Source: Sphingomonas sp. Leaf21 (lineage in GTDB: Bacteria > Pseudomonadota > Alphaproteobacteria > Sphingomonadales > Sphingomonadaceae). Taken from it: 52,360 nucleotides of DNA. The position numbers and the translations under genes are program-made. The notes beneath the pieces were generated by a model, which made no database searches, was not told the DNA's origin, and saw only the letters and a list, made by a program, of their open reading frames with translations. This document shows positions 34,844-43,312 of this stretch, piece by piece (position 1 is the first letter of the stretch; every line of letters starts with the position of its first letter). Where the stretch lies: NCBI RefSeq assembly GCF_916858675.1, contig NZ_CAKASM010000025.1:1-52360 (forward strand). Reading direction: 5' to 3'.

Positions 34844-36586
34844 TCACAGCGCCCGCTTGAACGCCCAGCTGACATGCGCGCCGCCCGCGGGGGTTTCGCC
34901 GGTGACCACCAGCTGCTGTGTCGCGACCGGGCGGCCGGTGCCGTCGATCCACAGCGACTCCTCGATCGCCAGCGTGCCGCCACGACAGCGGAACTGCCAC
35001 AATGCGCCGTTGTCGAGTCGCAGGATCGCCTGTCCGCTCTCCGCCGTCACCATCGCCTCGACCCCGTCGCCCAGGTGGAAGCGAAGCGCGAAGACGGTGC
35101 TGCCCGCCTGGCGCTTGCGCCCCTGCGGCAGCAGCGCGTCCTCGCCGCGCAGCTCGCGCCCGTCGCCGGTCAGCAGCAATTGCCGCCGATGGGTAAAGCC
35201 ATAGCGCCGGACATAGCCGTCATGGCTCGCCTCGATCCGGCTCGCCGCGTCCGATTCCTGACGGCTCAGCTCCACCTCGGCGACACCGCGCCCCAGCGTT
35301 CCGTCGGCATGGATCGCGGTGGAGTTGGAATCGCCCAGCGTCAGCGTCGAATGCGCCGCCGTGGTACGCAGGCCATGGGCCAGGCTTGCGGGCACCTGCG
35401 CCACGGTCGCGCGCGCGCCGCCGCAATTGACGACGATCCGCTGCGCCCCGTCGGAAAATTCGAAGGCGAGGGTCGACGCGCAACCGCCCTCGATCGCCCG
35501 CGCGATCGGCGGGGGCGCCGCGTCCATGACCAGCACCGCCTGCGCCGCCGCCAGCCGCTGATAGCCCCAGTCGCCCGCCTGGCGAAGCGGCCGGGTGCGG
35601 ACGCCCGACGCCTCGATCACCGCGGCGATCTTTTCCGGCGTCTCGGGGCCCGAGCCCTGCCAGCTCGACAAGGCGCGGTCCCCGTGCATCACGCCGAGCA
35701 GCGCGGAGACCATCTTCTGCAGCCGCGCCTGGAAGATGTCGGGAAAGGCCAGCCCGCGCGCGTCATAGACTTCGCGCATCATGGTCAGCAGCATGACCGT
35801 GTCGAGCTGCACCGCCGGACTGCGCGCGATGACCCCGCCATCGGCGAACAGCCCGCTGTCGAGCGCGCGCGCCAGACCCGCCTCGCCGAACGCCTGGCGC
35901 GGATCACCCCCGGCGAGCAGCAGCCCCGCCGCGATCACCCCGCACCAGGCCGCGATCCGCGCGACACCCGGCGGCGCCTTGTCCGCGCCGCGATCCAGGT
36001 GCCGCGCACCGCGCGCCAGCGTGTTGAGTACGCGCGAGCGATAGACGAGGTCGGTCGAGGACAGGATCAACGGCGCATGCGCCGTCCAGAACAGGATGCG
36101 CCGTCCCCACAGGTCGGGACGCCACGCCACCGCGTCGACCGTCTCGCCGAATGCGTCGAGCCAGCGGCCCATCAGATATTCGGCGATCGGCGCCCCCTGC
36201 GCGCGCGTCGCCACGGTGGACAGGTCGCGCAGCCACGCGAAGCCGTGCAGATGGTCCGCGAATCCGGTCGACCAGTCGGGTCGGGCGAAATCGATCGACT
36301 CGACCCCGCGCTCCTCGCCACGCCAGTCGAGCACCCCGCCGAGCAGCGCATGGCCCCGCTCGATATCGCCCAGGATCGGATCCTCGGGCACCGCCATCAG
36401 CTTGAGCGGATGACGCCCCTTCAGCCGCAGCGAATGGAGCGGGGTCCGCCAGGTCAGCCGGTGGAGATGCTCGCTCAGCCGGTCGGCGAGCGACAGTCCG
36501 CCGGTCTGTACCCGGACGAGGCGCCTGCCCTCCTCGATGCTGTCCGCGACATTGGGGGCGGTGTCGCCCTGACCCTGGGTGCGCAT
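34844..36586 (-). CDS. Heparinase II/III family protein
   Basis: A 580-residue protein of the heparinase II/III family: an N-terminal alpha/alpha toroid (about residues 60-340) and a C-terminal beta-sandwich beginning around residue 370 with VVNCGGARA, AHSTLTLGDSNSTA and VEASHDGY-like IEASHDGYVRRYGFTHRRQLLL. Relatives are polysaccharide lyases, but no export signal is seen, so this alphaproteobacterial group may act in the cytoplasm or be exported in an unknown way. The start may be ATG 36586 or TTG 36595, the latter overlapping the rpe stop. It is coupled to rpe and belongs to the rsmB / rpe / purH run. Confidence 0.8.
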   Translation of the reverse strand: MRTQGQGDTAPNVADSIEEGRRLVRVQTGGLSLADRLSEHLHRLTWRTPLHSLRLKGRHPLKLMAVPEDPILGDIERGHALLGGVLDWRGEERGVESIDFARPDWSTGFADHLHGFAWLRDLSTVATRAQGAPIAEYLMGRWLDAFGETVDAVAWRPDLWGRRILFWTAHAPLILSSTDLVYRSRVLNTLARGARHLDRGADKAPPGVARIAAWCGVIAAGLLLAGGDPRQAFGEAGLARALDSGLFADGGVIARSPAVQLDTVMLLTMMREVYDARGLAFPDIFQARLQKMVSALLGVMHGDRALSSWQGSGPETPEKIAAVIEASGVRTRPLRQAGDWGYQRLAAAQAVLVMDAAPPPIARAIEGGCASTLAFEFSDGAQRIVVNCGGARATVAQVPASLAHGLRTTAAHSTLTLGDSNSTAIHADGTLGRGVAEVELSRQESDAASRIEASHDGYVRRYGFTHRRQLLLTGDGRELRGEDALLPQGRKRQAGSTVFALRFHLGDGVEAMVTAESGQAILRLDNGALWQFRCRGGTLAIEESLWIDGTGRPVATQQLVVTGETPAGGAHVSWAFKRAL

Positions 36587-36591
36587 CCCGC

Positions 36592-37248
36592 TCAACCGCG
36601 CAGGGCGGCGATATTGGCGGCGTATTGCGACGGACCGCCCCGGAACGCGGCGGTCCCCGCGACCAGCGCATCCGCCCCCGCCTCGACACAGCGCCGGGCG
36701 TGGCCCGGATCGACGCCGCCATCGACCTCCAGGTCGATCGCGCGGCCCGACTGCTCGATCATCCTGCGGATCGCCGCGATCTTCTTGAGCTGGCTGTCGA
36801 TGAAGCTCTGTCCGCCAAAGCCGGGATTGACGCTCATGACCAGGACAAGGTCGACCATGTCGATCAGGTAATCCAGCATCTTGGCGGGCGTGGCGGGGTT
36901 CAGGACGACCCCGGCGCGCTTGCCCAGCCCCTTGATATGCTGGATCGTGCGGTGGATGTGCGGCCCCGCCTCCGGATGGACGGTGATCGTGTCCGCCCCC
37001 GCCTCGGCAAAGGCGTCGAGATAGGCGTCGATCGGCGAAATCATCAGATGCACGTCGAACGGCTTGGCGGTGTGCGGGCGCAGCGCCTTCACCACCGCCG
37101 GGCCGATGGTGATATTGGGCACGAAATGCCCGTCCATCACATCGATGTGAATCCAGTCGGCACCGGCGGCGTCGATGGCCCGGACTTCTTCACCCAGGCG
37201 GGCGAAATCGGCGGAAAGGATGGAGGGAGCGATACGCACAGGTAGCAT
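36592..37248 (-). CDS. rpe: Ribulose-phosphate 3-epimerase
   Basis: A 218-residue TIM-barrel enzyme interconverting ribulose 5-phosphate and xylulose 5-phosphate in the pentose phosphate pathway. Family marks: [35 protein letters not shown] with the metal ligands His and Asp, [28 protein letters not shown] and EVDGGV. The ATG at 37248 is chosen because the first strand follows at once; the open frame upstream is unrelated. It lies 32 bases after rsmB-like and abuts the heparinase-like gene. Confidence 0.96.
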   Translation of the reverse strand: MLPVRIAPSILSADFARLGEEVRAIDAAGADWIHIDVMDGHFVPNITIGPAVVKALRPHTAKPFDVHLMISPIDAYLDAFAEAGADTITVHPEAGPHIHRTIQHIKGLGKRAGVVLNPATPAKMLDYLIDMVDLVLVMSVNPGFGGQSFIDSQLKKIAAIRRMIEQSGRAIDLEVDGGVDPGHARRCVEAGADALVAGTAAFRGGPSQYAANIAALRG

Positions 37249-37280
37249 GGCGCCACCTGTATCCGCATATCGCGGCCAAG

Positions 37281-38624
37281 TCAGCCTTTGCGTTGTAGCC
37301 GCGCGATGAAGAAACCGTCGAGCCGCCCTTCCTTTGCGAGCATCGTCGGCAGCGTCCGGATCGTGCCGCGATCGGTCAGGCCGGGCCAGTCGCCGGTGAT
37401 CGGATCGAGCGCGTAATCCGGGCGCTGGTCGAGGAATGCCGCGATCTGCCGCTCCCCCTCTTCGGGTTCCAGCGAGCAGGTCGCATAGACCAGCGTCCCG
37501 CCGGGTTTGAGCCAGTCGGCGGCGCGGGCCAGGATCACCCGCTGCAACTCCGCCATCTCTGCGATGATCGCCGGGCGTACGCGGTAGAGTACGTCGGGAT
37601 GGCGGCGGAAGATGCCGCTGGCGCTGCACGGCGCGTCGACCAGGATCGCGTCGACCGGCTCGGCGGGGCTCCATTCGCGCAGATCGGCGGTGATCACCGT
37701 CGCCGACTGGTTCGTCCGCTCCAGATTCTCGTTCAGGCGGCCCAGCCGCTGTTCGGACTGGTCGATCGCGGTCACGTCCCAACCGGCGGCGGCGAGCTGG
37801 AGCGTCTTGCCCCCCGGCGCGGCGCACAGGTCGAGAACCTTGCCACGTCCCTCGCCCAGAAGGCGGGCGGGGATCGACGCAGCGAGATCCTGCACCCACC
37901 AGGCGCCCTCGTCGAAGCCCTGCAACTCCAGCACCGCATGGCCGGAGGGAAGGCGGACATGGCCGGGCAACAGGCTGACCCCGCCCAGCGTCTCGGCCCA
38001 TTCGGCCGTCTTGGATGGATCGGCGAGCGTCAGGTCGAGCGGCGGCGGCGCGGCGATGGCGTGCGCGGCGGCCTCGACCATGTCCCCGCCCCAATTCTCC
38101 TCCCAACGCGCTTCGGTCGCGTCGGGCAGCGCGGGGATTTCGGGGAGCAGCACGCCGCTCTTGGTGATCGTGCTGAACACGCCGTGGACCAGCTTGCGCG
38201 GCCCGCCATCGACCAGCGGCAGCACGGTCGAGATCGCGGCATGCGGCGGGGTGCCCAGCGCCAGTACCTGCACCAGCGCGATACGGAGCGCAAAGCGCGC
38301 CTTGGCATCGTCGGGCAGCCGCTGCTTGGTCGCCGAGTCGATCAGCGCGTCGAGATCGGGCAGACGGCGCAGCGTCTCCGCCGCGATGGCATGGGCGAGG
38401 CCCCGGTCGGGTCCGCCCGGCAGCGAACGGGTCGCCGAGGCCAGCGCCGCCTCCAGCGGCTCACCCCGGCGCAGCACCGCGTCGAGCAGCCGGATGGCGG
38501 CGCGGCGCGCGGCGGTGCCCAGCGGCTCGGTGGGACGCTGCTGACGCCCGCGCCTGTCCTCGCCCTTGGGGCCACCGCGACGATCGGGGCGGCCACGGGT
38601 CGGCGATTGGGGGGGACGTGTCAC
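37281..38624 (-). CDS. 16S rRNA (cytosine-5)-methyltransferase, RsmB/Fmu-like
   Basis: A 447-residue m5C methyltransferase. Residues about 30-150 form an NusB-like RNA-binding helical domain ([20 protein letters not shown]). The catalytic part has [17 protein letters not shown] for SAM binding, [18 protein letters not shown] with the releasing Cys, and [15 protein letters not shown] with the catalytic Cys. The likely target is C967 of 16S rRNA. The first 30 residues are basic and Gly/Pro rich. GTG at 38624 follows AGGAG by 9 bases. It leads the minus-strand run with rpe, heparinase-like and purH, and is divergent from the DUF1674 gene. Confidence 0.9.
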   Translation of the reverse strand: MTRPPQSPTRGRPDRRGGPKGEDRRGRQQRPTEPLGTAARRAAIRLLDAVLRRGEPLEAALASATRSLPGGPDRGLAHAIAAETLRRLPDLDALIDSATKQRLPDDAKARFALRIALVQVLALGTPPHAAISTVLPLVDGGPRKLVHGVFSTITKSGVLLPEIPALPDATEARWEENWGGDMVEAAAHAIAAPPPLDLTLADPSKTAEWAETLGGVSLLPGHVRLPSGHAVLELQGFDEGAWWVQDLAASIPARLLGEGRGKVLDLCAAPGGKTLQLAAAGWDVTAIDQSEQRLGRLNENLERTNQSATVITADLREWSPAEPVDAILVDAPCSASGIFRRHPDVLYRVRPAIIAEMAELQRVILARAADWLKPGGTLVYATCSLEPEEGERQIAAFLDQRPDYALDPITGDWPGLTDRGTIRTLPTMLAKEGRLDGFFIARLQRKG

Positions 38625-38692
38625 TTGGCAAAACTCCTGTCAGCCCCGACATGGGCCGCGATAGTCCGCCCCTTTAGTCGAAAGGACCGCCC

Positions 38693-38854
38693 ATGGGCCA
38701 GCGCCCCGACCATGTGAAACCGCCCGCCTATCTCTCGCCCAACCCGCCGGTGCCGGAACCCGAGGAGAAGCCGGAGCCGGAAGCCGATCCGTTGGGGAAG
38801 AACCCGGTGCGCTATGGGGATTGGGAATTGAAGGGCGTCGCGGTCGATTTTTGA
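38693..38854 (+). CDS. DUF1674 family, SdhAF4-like assembly factor
   Basis: A 53-residue protein that is easily missed for its size. It starts at ATG 38693 after AAAGGA. The N-terminal half is Pro/Glu rich; the conserved end is NPVRYGDWELKGVAVDF, the signature of DUF1674 proteins. The eukaryotic homologue SDHAF4 (Sdh8) chaperones the flavinylated succinate dehydrogenase subunit, so a role in complex II assembly is likely but not shown for bacteria in general. It is divergent from the rsmB-like gene with a 68-base shared promoter region and converges on argB. Confidence 0.85.
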   Translation: MGQRPDHVKPPAYLSPNPPVPEPEEKPEPEADPLGKNPVRYGDWELKGVAVDF

Positions 38855-38888
38855 AGGCGTCTAAAGCCCCTCCCGCCTCCTTCTTTCT

Positions 38889-38988
38889 CCCCTCCCGCAG
38901 GCGGGAGGGGTCGGGGGAGGGCCGGAGCCTCGCAGAGACCATCGCTTGGGGCTTTCCCTCCCCCACCCCCTCCCGCCTGCGGGAGGGG
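38889..38988 (+). repeat. REPIN-like repeat, family A copy 3 (inward tails)
   Basis: CCCCTCCCGCAGGCGGGAGG-GG with tail TCGGGGGAGGG, then a core with GAGACCATCGCTTGGGGC, then CCCTCCCCCACCCCCTCCCG and the second hairpin ending at 38988. The core aligns with copy 2 (GAGACCAGCGCTTGCGGC). It sits between the convergent DUF1674 and argB genes. AGCGGCTAGAGGCT follows, shared inverted with the core of copy 1. Confidence 0.8.
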
Positions 38989-39025
38989 AGCGGCTAGAGG
39001 CTCAGGCAGCCTTTCCTGACGCCGG

Positions 39026-39045
39026 TTCAGGCTGAGCGAAGTCGA
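39026..39045 (-). repeat. Short dispersed repeat, family C
   Basis: TTCAGGCTGAGCGAAGTCGA, the reverse orientation of the copies at 12505-12529 and 17514-17538. Confidence 0.45.
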
Positions 39046-39071
39046 GGGCCACGCCCCGACCTCGCCCCGCC

Positions 39072-39971
39072 TTACCGCCGGACCAAAGTCCCGGCCCCCT
39101 GCCTGGTGAAGATCTCCAGCAGCATCCCGTGCGGTACGCGCCCGTCGAGGATCACCGCCGCGTCCACCCCGGCTTCGACCGCATTGACGCAGGTTTCCAG
39201 CTTGGGGATCATGCCCCCCGAAATCGTGCCGTCCGTCCGCAATTCCGCGATCCGGGCGGGGTTCAGGTCGGTCATCAGCTCGCCCTGCTTGTCGAGCACC
39301 CCCGCGACATCGGTCAGCAGGAAGAAGCGCGAGGCATGGAGCCGCGCGGCGATCGCCCCCGCCATGGTGTCAGCGTTGATGTTATAGGTGTTGCCGTCCA
39401 GCCCGATCGCGACCGGCGCGATCACCGGGATGATGCCGTCGGCGCACAGGCTTTCGATCAGGCGCGGGTCGACCGACACCGGCTCGCCGACAAAGCCCAG
39501 ATCGACATGCCGCTCGATCCCCTGGAGCGGATCGGCCTCGCGCCCCTGGATCTTCTCGGCGATGACGAGGCCGGCATCCTTGCCCGAGATACCGACCGCG
39601 CGGCCCCCGGCGGCGGAGATCCAGCTCACGATCTCCTTGTTGATCGATCCGGCCAGCACCATTTCGGCGATCTGCGCGGTTTCGCGGTCGGTCACGCGCA
39701 GGCCGTTGACGAACTGCGACTCGACGCCCAGCCGCTTGAGCATCGCGCCGATCTGCGGACCGCCGCCATGCACCACGACCGGGTTGATGCCGACCGCCTT
39801 GAGCAGCACCATGTCCTCGGCGAAGTCGCGCTGCCGCTCGGGATCGCCCATGGCGTGGCCGCCATATTTCACCACGAAGGTCTTGCCCGCATAACGCTGC
39901 AGATAGGGCAGCGCCTCGGTCAGCGTCTCGGCCTTGGCGAGCAGGGCGGCGTCGGGATCGTGGTTGGTCAT
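39072..39971 (-). CDS. argB: Acetylglutamate kinase
   Basis: A 299-residue amino-acid kinase phosphorylating N-acetylglutamate, the second step of arginine synthesis and usually the step inhibited by arginine. It has [29 protein letters not shown], the N-terminal helix [11 protein letters not shown] that in arginine-sensitive enzymes mediates hexamer formation, [27 protein letters not shown] and [17 protein letters not shown]. The N-terminal helix suggests feedback inhibition by arginine. It starts 49 bases after the transporter gene and is probably co-transcribed with it. Confidence 0.96.
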   Translation of the reverse strand: MTNHDPDAALLAKAETLTEALPYLQRYAGKTFVVKYGGHAMGDPERQRDFAEDMVLLKAVGINPVVVHGGGPQIGAMLKRLGVESQFVNGLRVTDRETAQIAEMVLAGSINKEIVSWISAAGGRAVGISGKDAGLVIAEKIQGREADPLQGIERHVDLGFVGEPVSVDPRLIESLCADGIIPVIAPVAIGLDGNTYNINADTMAGAIAARLHASRFFLLTDVAGVLDKQGELMTDLNPARIAELRTDGTISGGMIPKLETCVNAVEAGVDAAVILDGRVPHGMLLEIFTRQGAGTLVRR

Positions 39972-40020
39972 GGCGGCCCTTTATCGCGCGCGAGGGGCGG
40001 GGAAAACCGGCAATATGGCG

Positions 40021-40674
40021 TCAGGCGCGATCCAGCCGCCGCCCGAGCGCCACGAACAGATAGATGAGCGGCGGCACCAGGATCGCGGACAGCGTCACCT
40101 TCGCGATCATCTGGCCGACGATGAGCTGGCCGATCGGGAAGGCGCCGTAAAAGGCGATGGTGACGAACAGCAGCGTGTCGACCACCTGGCTGAGCATGCT
40201 GGCCACCGCCGCGCGCAGCCAGAGCAGCTTGCTCCCCTCCCGGCCCTTGAGCGCCGCGAAGATGGTGACGTTCAGCGTCTGCGACACGCCATAGGCGACG
40301 ATGCCGCCCAGCCATATCCGCCAGGTCGAACCCAGGATGAGCTGGATCGCGTCGCGATTGGCCGGGACCATCTCGGGCGAGGGCGGCAGGATCCATACCA
40401 CCCAGGACAGCGCCAGCGACACGAGCAGCGGCACGAACCCGACCCGCACCAGCCGCCCCGCGACCGAGGGCCCGTGCAGTTCCGCCACCGCACTCGACGT
40501 CACGACCAGGAGCAGGAAGGCGAAGATCCCCGCCTCGACCGCGAGCGGCCCCAGCGAAACCTGCTTGTTGCCCAGCACCCCCGCGATACACACCATGCCA
40601 CCATAGAAGATCGACAGGGCGAACAGCGAAGGCGAGATCAGGCGGGCGCGGGGCGACATGTCGGGCTGGTCCAT
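40021..40674 (-). CDS. YhhQ-type VUT family queuosine-precursor transporter
   Basis: A 217-residue membrane protein with six hydrophobic segments, belonging to the vitamin uptake transporter (VUT/ECF-S-like, COG1738) family whose E. coli member YhhQ imports the queuosine precursors preQ0 and preQ1. Diagnostic are ILSIFYGGMVCIAGVLGNK-like SIFYGGMVCIAGVLGNK, SSAVAELHG, and ASMLSQVVDTLLFVTIAFYG with the Asp in the fifth helix. The assignment is by family; no queuosine genes are near. It is upstream of argB on the same strand and divergent from the M20 peptidase. Confidence 0.85.
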   Translation of the reverse strand: MDQPDMSPRARLISPSLFALSIFYGGMVCIAGVLGNKQVSLGPLAVEAGIFAFLLLVVTSSAVAELHGPSVAGRLVRVGFVPLLVSLALSWVVWILPPSPEMVPANRDAIQLILGSTWRIWLGGIVAYGVSQTLNVTIFAALKGREGSKLLWLRAAVASMLSQVVDTLLFVTIAFYGAFPIGQLIVGQMIAKVTLSAILVPPLIYLFVALGRRLDRA

Positions 40675-40729
40675 CGGCGGTGGTTAGCGCGAAATCCGCG
40701 CGCGGCAAAGGATTAGGAGGATGGCAGGG

Positions 40730-40825
40730 CCATGCCCCTCCACCATCCTGCGGATGGTCCCCATCCCCAGGCCCAGCTTGGGAGGGGGGCCGCGCCCGCA
40801 GGGGCATGGTGGAGGGGCAGGCCCC
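40730..40825 (-). repeat. REPIN-like repeat, family B copy 4 (degenerate)
   Basis: On the minus strand GGGGACCATCCGCAGGATGG-TGGAGGGG (inner stem 1: CCATCC/GGATGG) is preceded by an imperfect CCCCAGGCCCAGCTTGGGAG-type hairpin (40763-40787 region). The second inner stem and the right outer hairpin are missing or eroded. GCATGGTGGAGGGG at 40804-40817 repeats the inner flank on the plus strand. It lies in the divergent gap before the M20 peptidase. Confidence 0.65.
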
Positions 40826-40889
40826 TCGCCTCTTGCACCCCGCCCCGCGACAGGCTCTATTCATCCGACACAAAGACAAGGGGGTAGTG

Positions 40890-42287
40890 ATGCGGTTGGC
40901 AAAATGGCTCGGCCGGGTGGCCGCGACGCTGGCGCTGCTTCCCGGCGTCGCGACGGCGCAGAACCGGCCCGATCAGAAGGCGTTCTTCGACCTCTACAAA
41001 CAGCTGGTCGAAACCAACACCAGCCTTTCGGTCGGAAGCTGTACCCAGGCCGCGGCGCAGATCGCCGACCGGCTCAAGGCGGCGGGCTACAGGGACACCG
41101 ACATCACCCTGTTCTCCGTCCCCGATCACCCGAAGGATGGCGGCATCGTCGCGATCCTACCGGGCACCGACAAGGCGCTGAAGCCGATGCTGCTGCTCGG
41201 CCATCTCGACGTGGTCGAGGCCAAGCGCGAGGACTGGACCCGCGATCCGTTCAAGCTGATCGAGGAGGACGGCTTCCTCTATGGTCGCGGCACCGTCGAC
41301 GACAAGGCGATGAGCGCGGTCTGGGCCGACACGCTGATCCGCCTGAAAAAGACGCCTCCAAAGCGCACGATCAAGATGGCGCTGACCTGCGGCGAGGAGA
41401 CGACCTTCGCCTTCAACGGCGCGGAATGGCTGGCCAAAAACAAGCCGGACCTGATCGCGGCCGAATTCGTCCTGAACGAAGGCGGCGGCGGTCGGCTGGA
41501 CGCCGATGGCAAGCGCGAATTGCTGGCGGTGCAGGTCGGCGAGAAGGCGGCGCAGAACTATACCTTCCTCGCCACCAATCCGGGCGGCCACAGCTCCCAG
41601 CCGACGCCCGAAAACGCCATCTACGAGCTCGCCGACGCGGTGAAGGCGGTGCAGGGCTATGAGTTCCCCGTCGTCCTGACCGACACCACGCGCGCCTTCC
41701 TGACCGCGACCGCGCAGAAGGTCGGCGGCCAGCTCGGCGATGCGATCACGCGGCTGCTCGCCGATCCGAACGACAAGGCGGCCGACGCGATCGTCAGCCG
41801 CGACAAGGCCCTGCACTCGACGCTGCGCACGACCTGCGTCGCGACGCTGCTGCAGGCGGGCCATGCCGAAAACGCGCTGCCCCAGCGTGCGACCGCCAAT
41901 ATCAACTGCCGCATCTTCCCCGGCGAGACGGTCGACGGCACGCTGGCCAAGCTGAAGCAGCTCGCGGGCCCCAAGATCACCGTCACCGCCAACCAGCCGG
42001 TCCGCCCGACCGCCATCCCGCCCAAGCTCGATCCGAAGATCATCGGCCCGATGAAGAGCGTCGCGGCCAGATATTTTCCCGGCGTGCCGCTGGTCCCGAT
42101 GATGTCCACCGGCGCCACCGACGGCATCTTCTTCCAAGCGATCGGAATCCCGGTATACGGCGCGCCGGGCATGTTCATCGAAAAGGACATGTCGGGCATC
42201 CATGGCCTCAACGAGCGGATCCGGATCAGTTCGCTCTATGACGGGCGCGACTATCTCTACGATCTCGTCCGGGCCTATGCCTATTGA
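40890..42287 (+). CDS. Secreted M20 family metallopeptidase
   Basis: A 465-residue exported zinc peptidase. Residues 1-23 are a signal peptide (LALLPGVATAQ). The zinc site motifs are LLLGHLDVVEA, GRGTVDDKAM with the bridging Asp, CGEETTF with the catalytic Glu, and a late His in DMSGIHGLNE. A dimerisation domain lies at about 210-330 (NPGGHSSQPTPENAIYELA). M20 enzymes of this type split dipeptides or N-acyl amino acids in the periplasm; which is unknown. The ATG at 40890 starts directly at the signal peptide. It does not share an operon with the neighbours on its strand as far as can be seen. Confidence 0.88.
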   Translation: MRLAKWLGRVAATLALLPGVATAQNRPDQKAFFDLYKQLVETNTSLSVGSCTQAAAQIADRLKAAGYRDTDITLFSVPDHPKDGGIVAILPGTDKALKPMLLLGHLDVVEAKREDWTRDPFKLIEEDGFLYGRGTVDDKAMSAVWADTLIRLKKTPPKRTIKMALTCGEETTFAFNGAEWLAKNKPDLIAAEFVLNEGGGGRLDADGKRELLAVQVGEKAAQNYTFLATNPGGHSSQPTPENAIYELADAVKAVQGYEFPVVLTDTTRAFLTATAQKVGGQLGDAITRLLADPNDKAADAIVSRDKALHSTLRTTCVATLLQAGHAENALPQRATANINCRIFPGETVDGTLAKLKQLAGPKITVTANQPVRPTAIPPKLDPKIIGPMKSVAARYFPGVPLVPMMSTGATDGIFFQAIGIPVYGAPGMFIEKDMSGIHGLNERIRISSLYDGRDYLYDLVRAYAY

Positions 42288-42415
42288 GGCGATCCGCGTT
42301 CCAAGCCCCTCGCCAAGCTGCCATTTCGCTGAACGGCGCCGCCACGCGCCATTCAGACTGGGTGGCGCAATATCCTGACCATACGGGAGCCTTTTTTGTG
42401 TTGAGGGTAGTTGCG

Positions 42416-42730
42416 ATGAAGATGCTCAAGACGGGATTGCTGACCATCCTGGCCGGTGGCGCCATGCTGACCGCCACCGCCGCCAGCGCGCAGGACTGGC
42501 GCTATGACGAATATCAGGCGCATCAGGCGGGCCGCGTGGCGCAGATCCACGCCTATCAGGCCGGTCGCGACCAGCGCGCGGCCAACACGGCGGCCTATTA
42601 CGGCGATTACCGCGCCGCCAACGCCTATGCCCATGCCGCCGCCGTGCGGCGGGCCGAGGCGCGGCGCGATGCGCATTATGCCCGGCATGAAAGCCATGCC
42701 GCGCGCCGGGATTACTGGCGGGGCTATTGA
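42416..42730 (+). CDS. Small secreted Tyr/Ala/Arg/His-rich protein
   Basis: A 104-residue exported protein. A signal peptide of 25 residues (KTGLLTILAGGAMLTATAASAQ) is followed by a highly biased mature part of about 79 residues with many Ala, Arg, His and Tyr. It carries internal near-repeats: AHQAGRVAQIHAYQAGRDQ and AYYGDYRAANAYAHAAAVRR, ending RRDYWRGY. No cysteines and no known domain. It may be a periplasmic or envelope protein, perhaps metal or polyanion binding, but that is a guess. It ends before a strong bidirectional terminator. Confidence 0.65.
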   Translation: MKMLKTGLLTILAGGAMLTATAASAQDWRYDEYQAHQAGRVAQIHAYQAGRDQRAANTAAYYGDYRAANAYAHAAAVRRAEARRDAHYARHESHAARRDYWRGY

Positions 42731-42752
42731 ACCGCCGCTTCCCCGACAAACG

Positions 42753-42789
42753 AAAAGGGCCGGTGCGAGGGTATCGCACCGGCCCTTTT
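42753..42789. terminator. Bidirectional rho-independent terminator
   Basis: AAAAGGGCCGGTGCGA and TCGCACCGGCCCTTTT are perfect 16-base arms around a GGGTA loop, so T-runs follow on both strands. It lies between the convergent small secreted protein gene and rpoZ. Confidence 0.92.
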
Positions 42790-42812
42790 TCACGGGTTCG
42801 ACGGACGGCGGA

Positions 42813-43157
42813 TCAGCCGTCGTAGTCGGCGCCCAGATTCTGGTTGCGCGGCGGCGCGGCGGCGGTCAGGCGCAGCGCCTCGGCCGATGCCTGCAGGCTG
42901 CCGACATCGTCCGCCTCGTCCTCGTCGTCGATCTGGACGCGCTGGAGGCTGTTGACCACGGATTCTTCGAGATGAGCCGGACGAACCGTCTCCTCGGCGA
43001 TCTCGCGCAGCGCGACGACCGGATTTTTATCGCGATCGCGATCGACGGTCAGGTCCGCTCCGCCCGAAATCTGACGCGCCCGCTGTGCCGCGAACAGGAC
43101 CAGATCGAAACGGTTGGGAATCTTGTCGACGCAATCCTCGACGGTGACGCGCGCCAT
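42813..43157 (-). CDS. rpoZ: RNA polymerase omega subunit
   Basis: A 114-residue omega subunit that helps fold and assemble the beta' subunit and contributes to ppGpp binding in proteobacteria. The N-terminus [30 protein letters not shown] is highly conserved, followed by [16 protein letters not shown]. The C-terminal half is acidic and variable, as in alphaproteobacteria. The start at 43157 gives the canonical N-terminus. The gene is usually linked to spoT/relA; here no rel gene is adjacent in the window. Confidence 0.95.
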   Translation of the reverse strand: MARVTVEDCVDKIPNRFDLVLFAAQRARQISGGADLTVDRDRDKNPVVALREIAEETVRPAHLEESVVNSLQRVQIDDEDEADDVGSLQASAEALRLTAAAPPRNQNLGADYDG

Positions 43158-43312
43158 GCGTGTGTCCTTCGCAATTAATGCTGGGATGAAAGCGCGCCAC
43201 CTAACAGCAAAGGGCGGACAAGTCAAAAGCCTTGCCCGCGACCGCGCGTGCAACGCCAATGTCGCCTCGATCGTTACGCAATCGAGAGGATCCTGTCATC
43301 GAAGAGCCCGCC

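Noticed and set aside
34766..36871. A 701-codon plus-strand frame antisense to the heparinase-like gene.
   Set aside because: The other strand encodes a recognisable family and the translation here is Arg/Ala/Gln rich without domains.
36249..37248. A longer rpe product fused to upstream sequence.
   Set aside because: The frame is open upstream of 37248 but not homologous to rpe and mirrors the rsmB-like coding strand; the ATG at 37248 gives the standard N-terminus.
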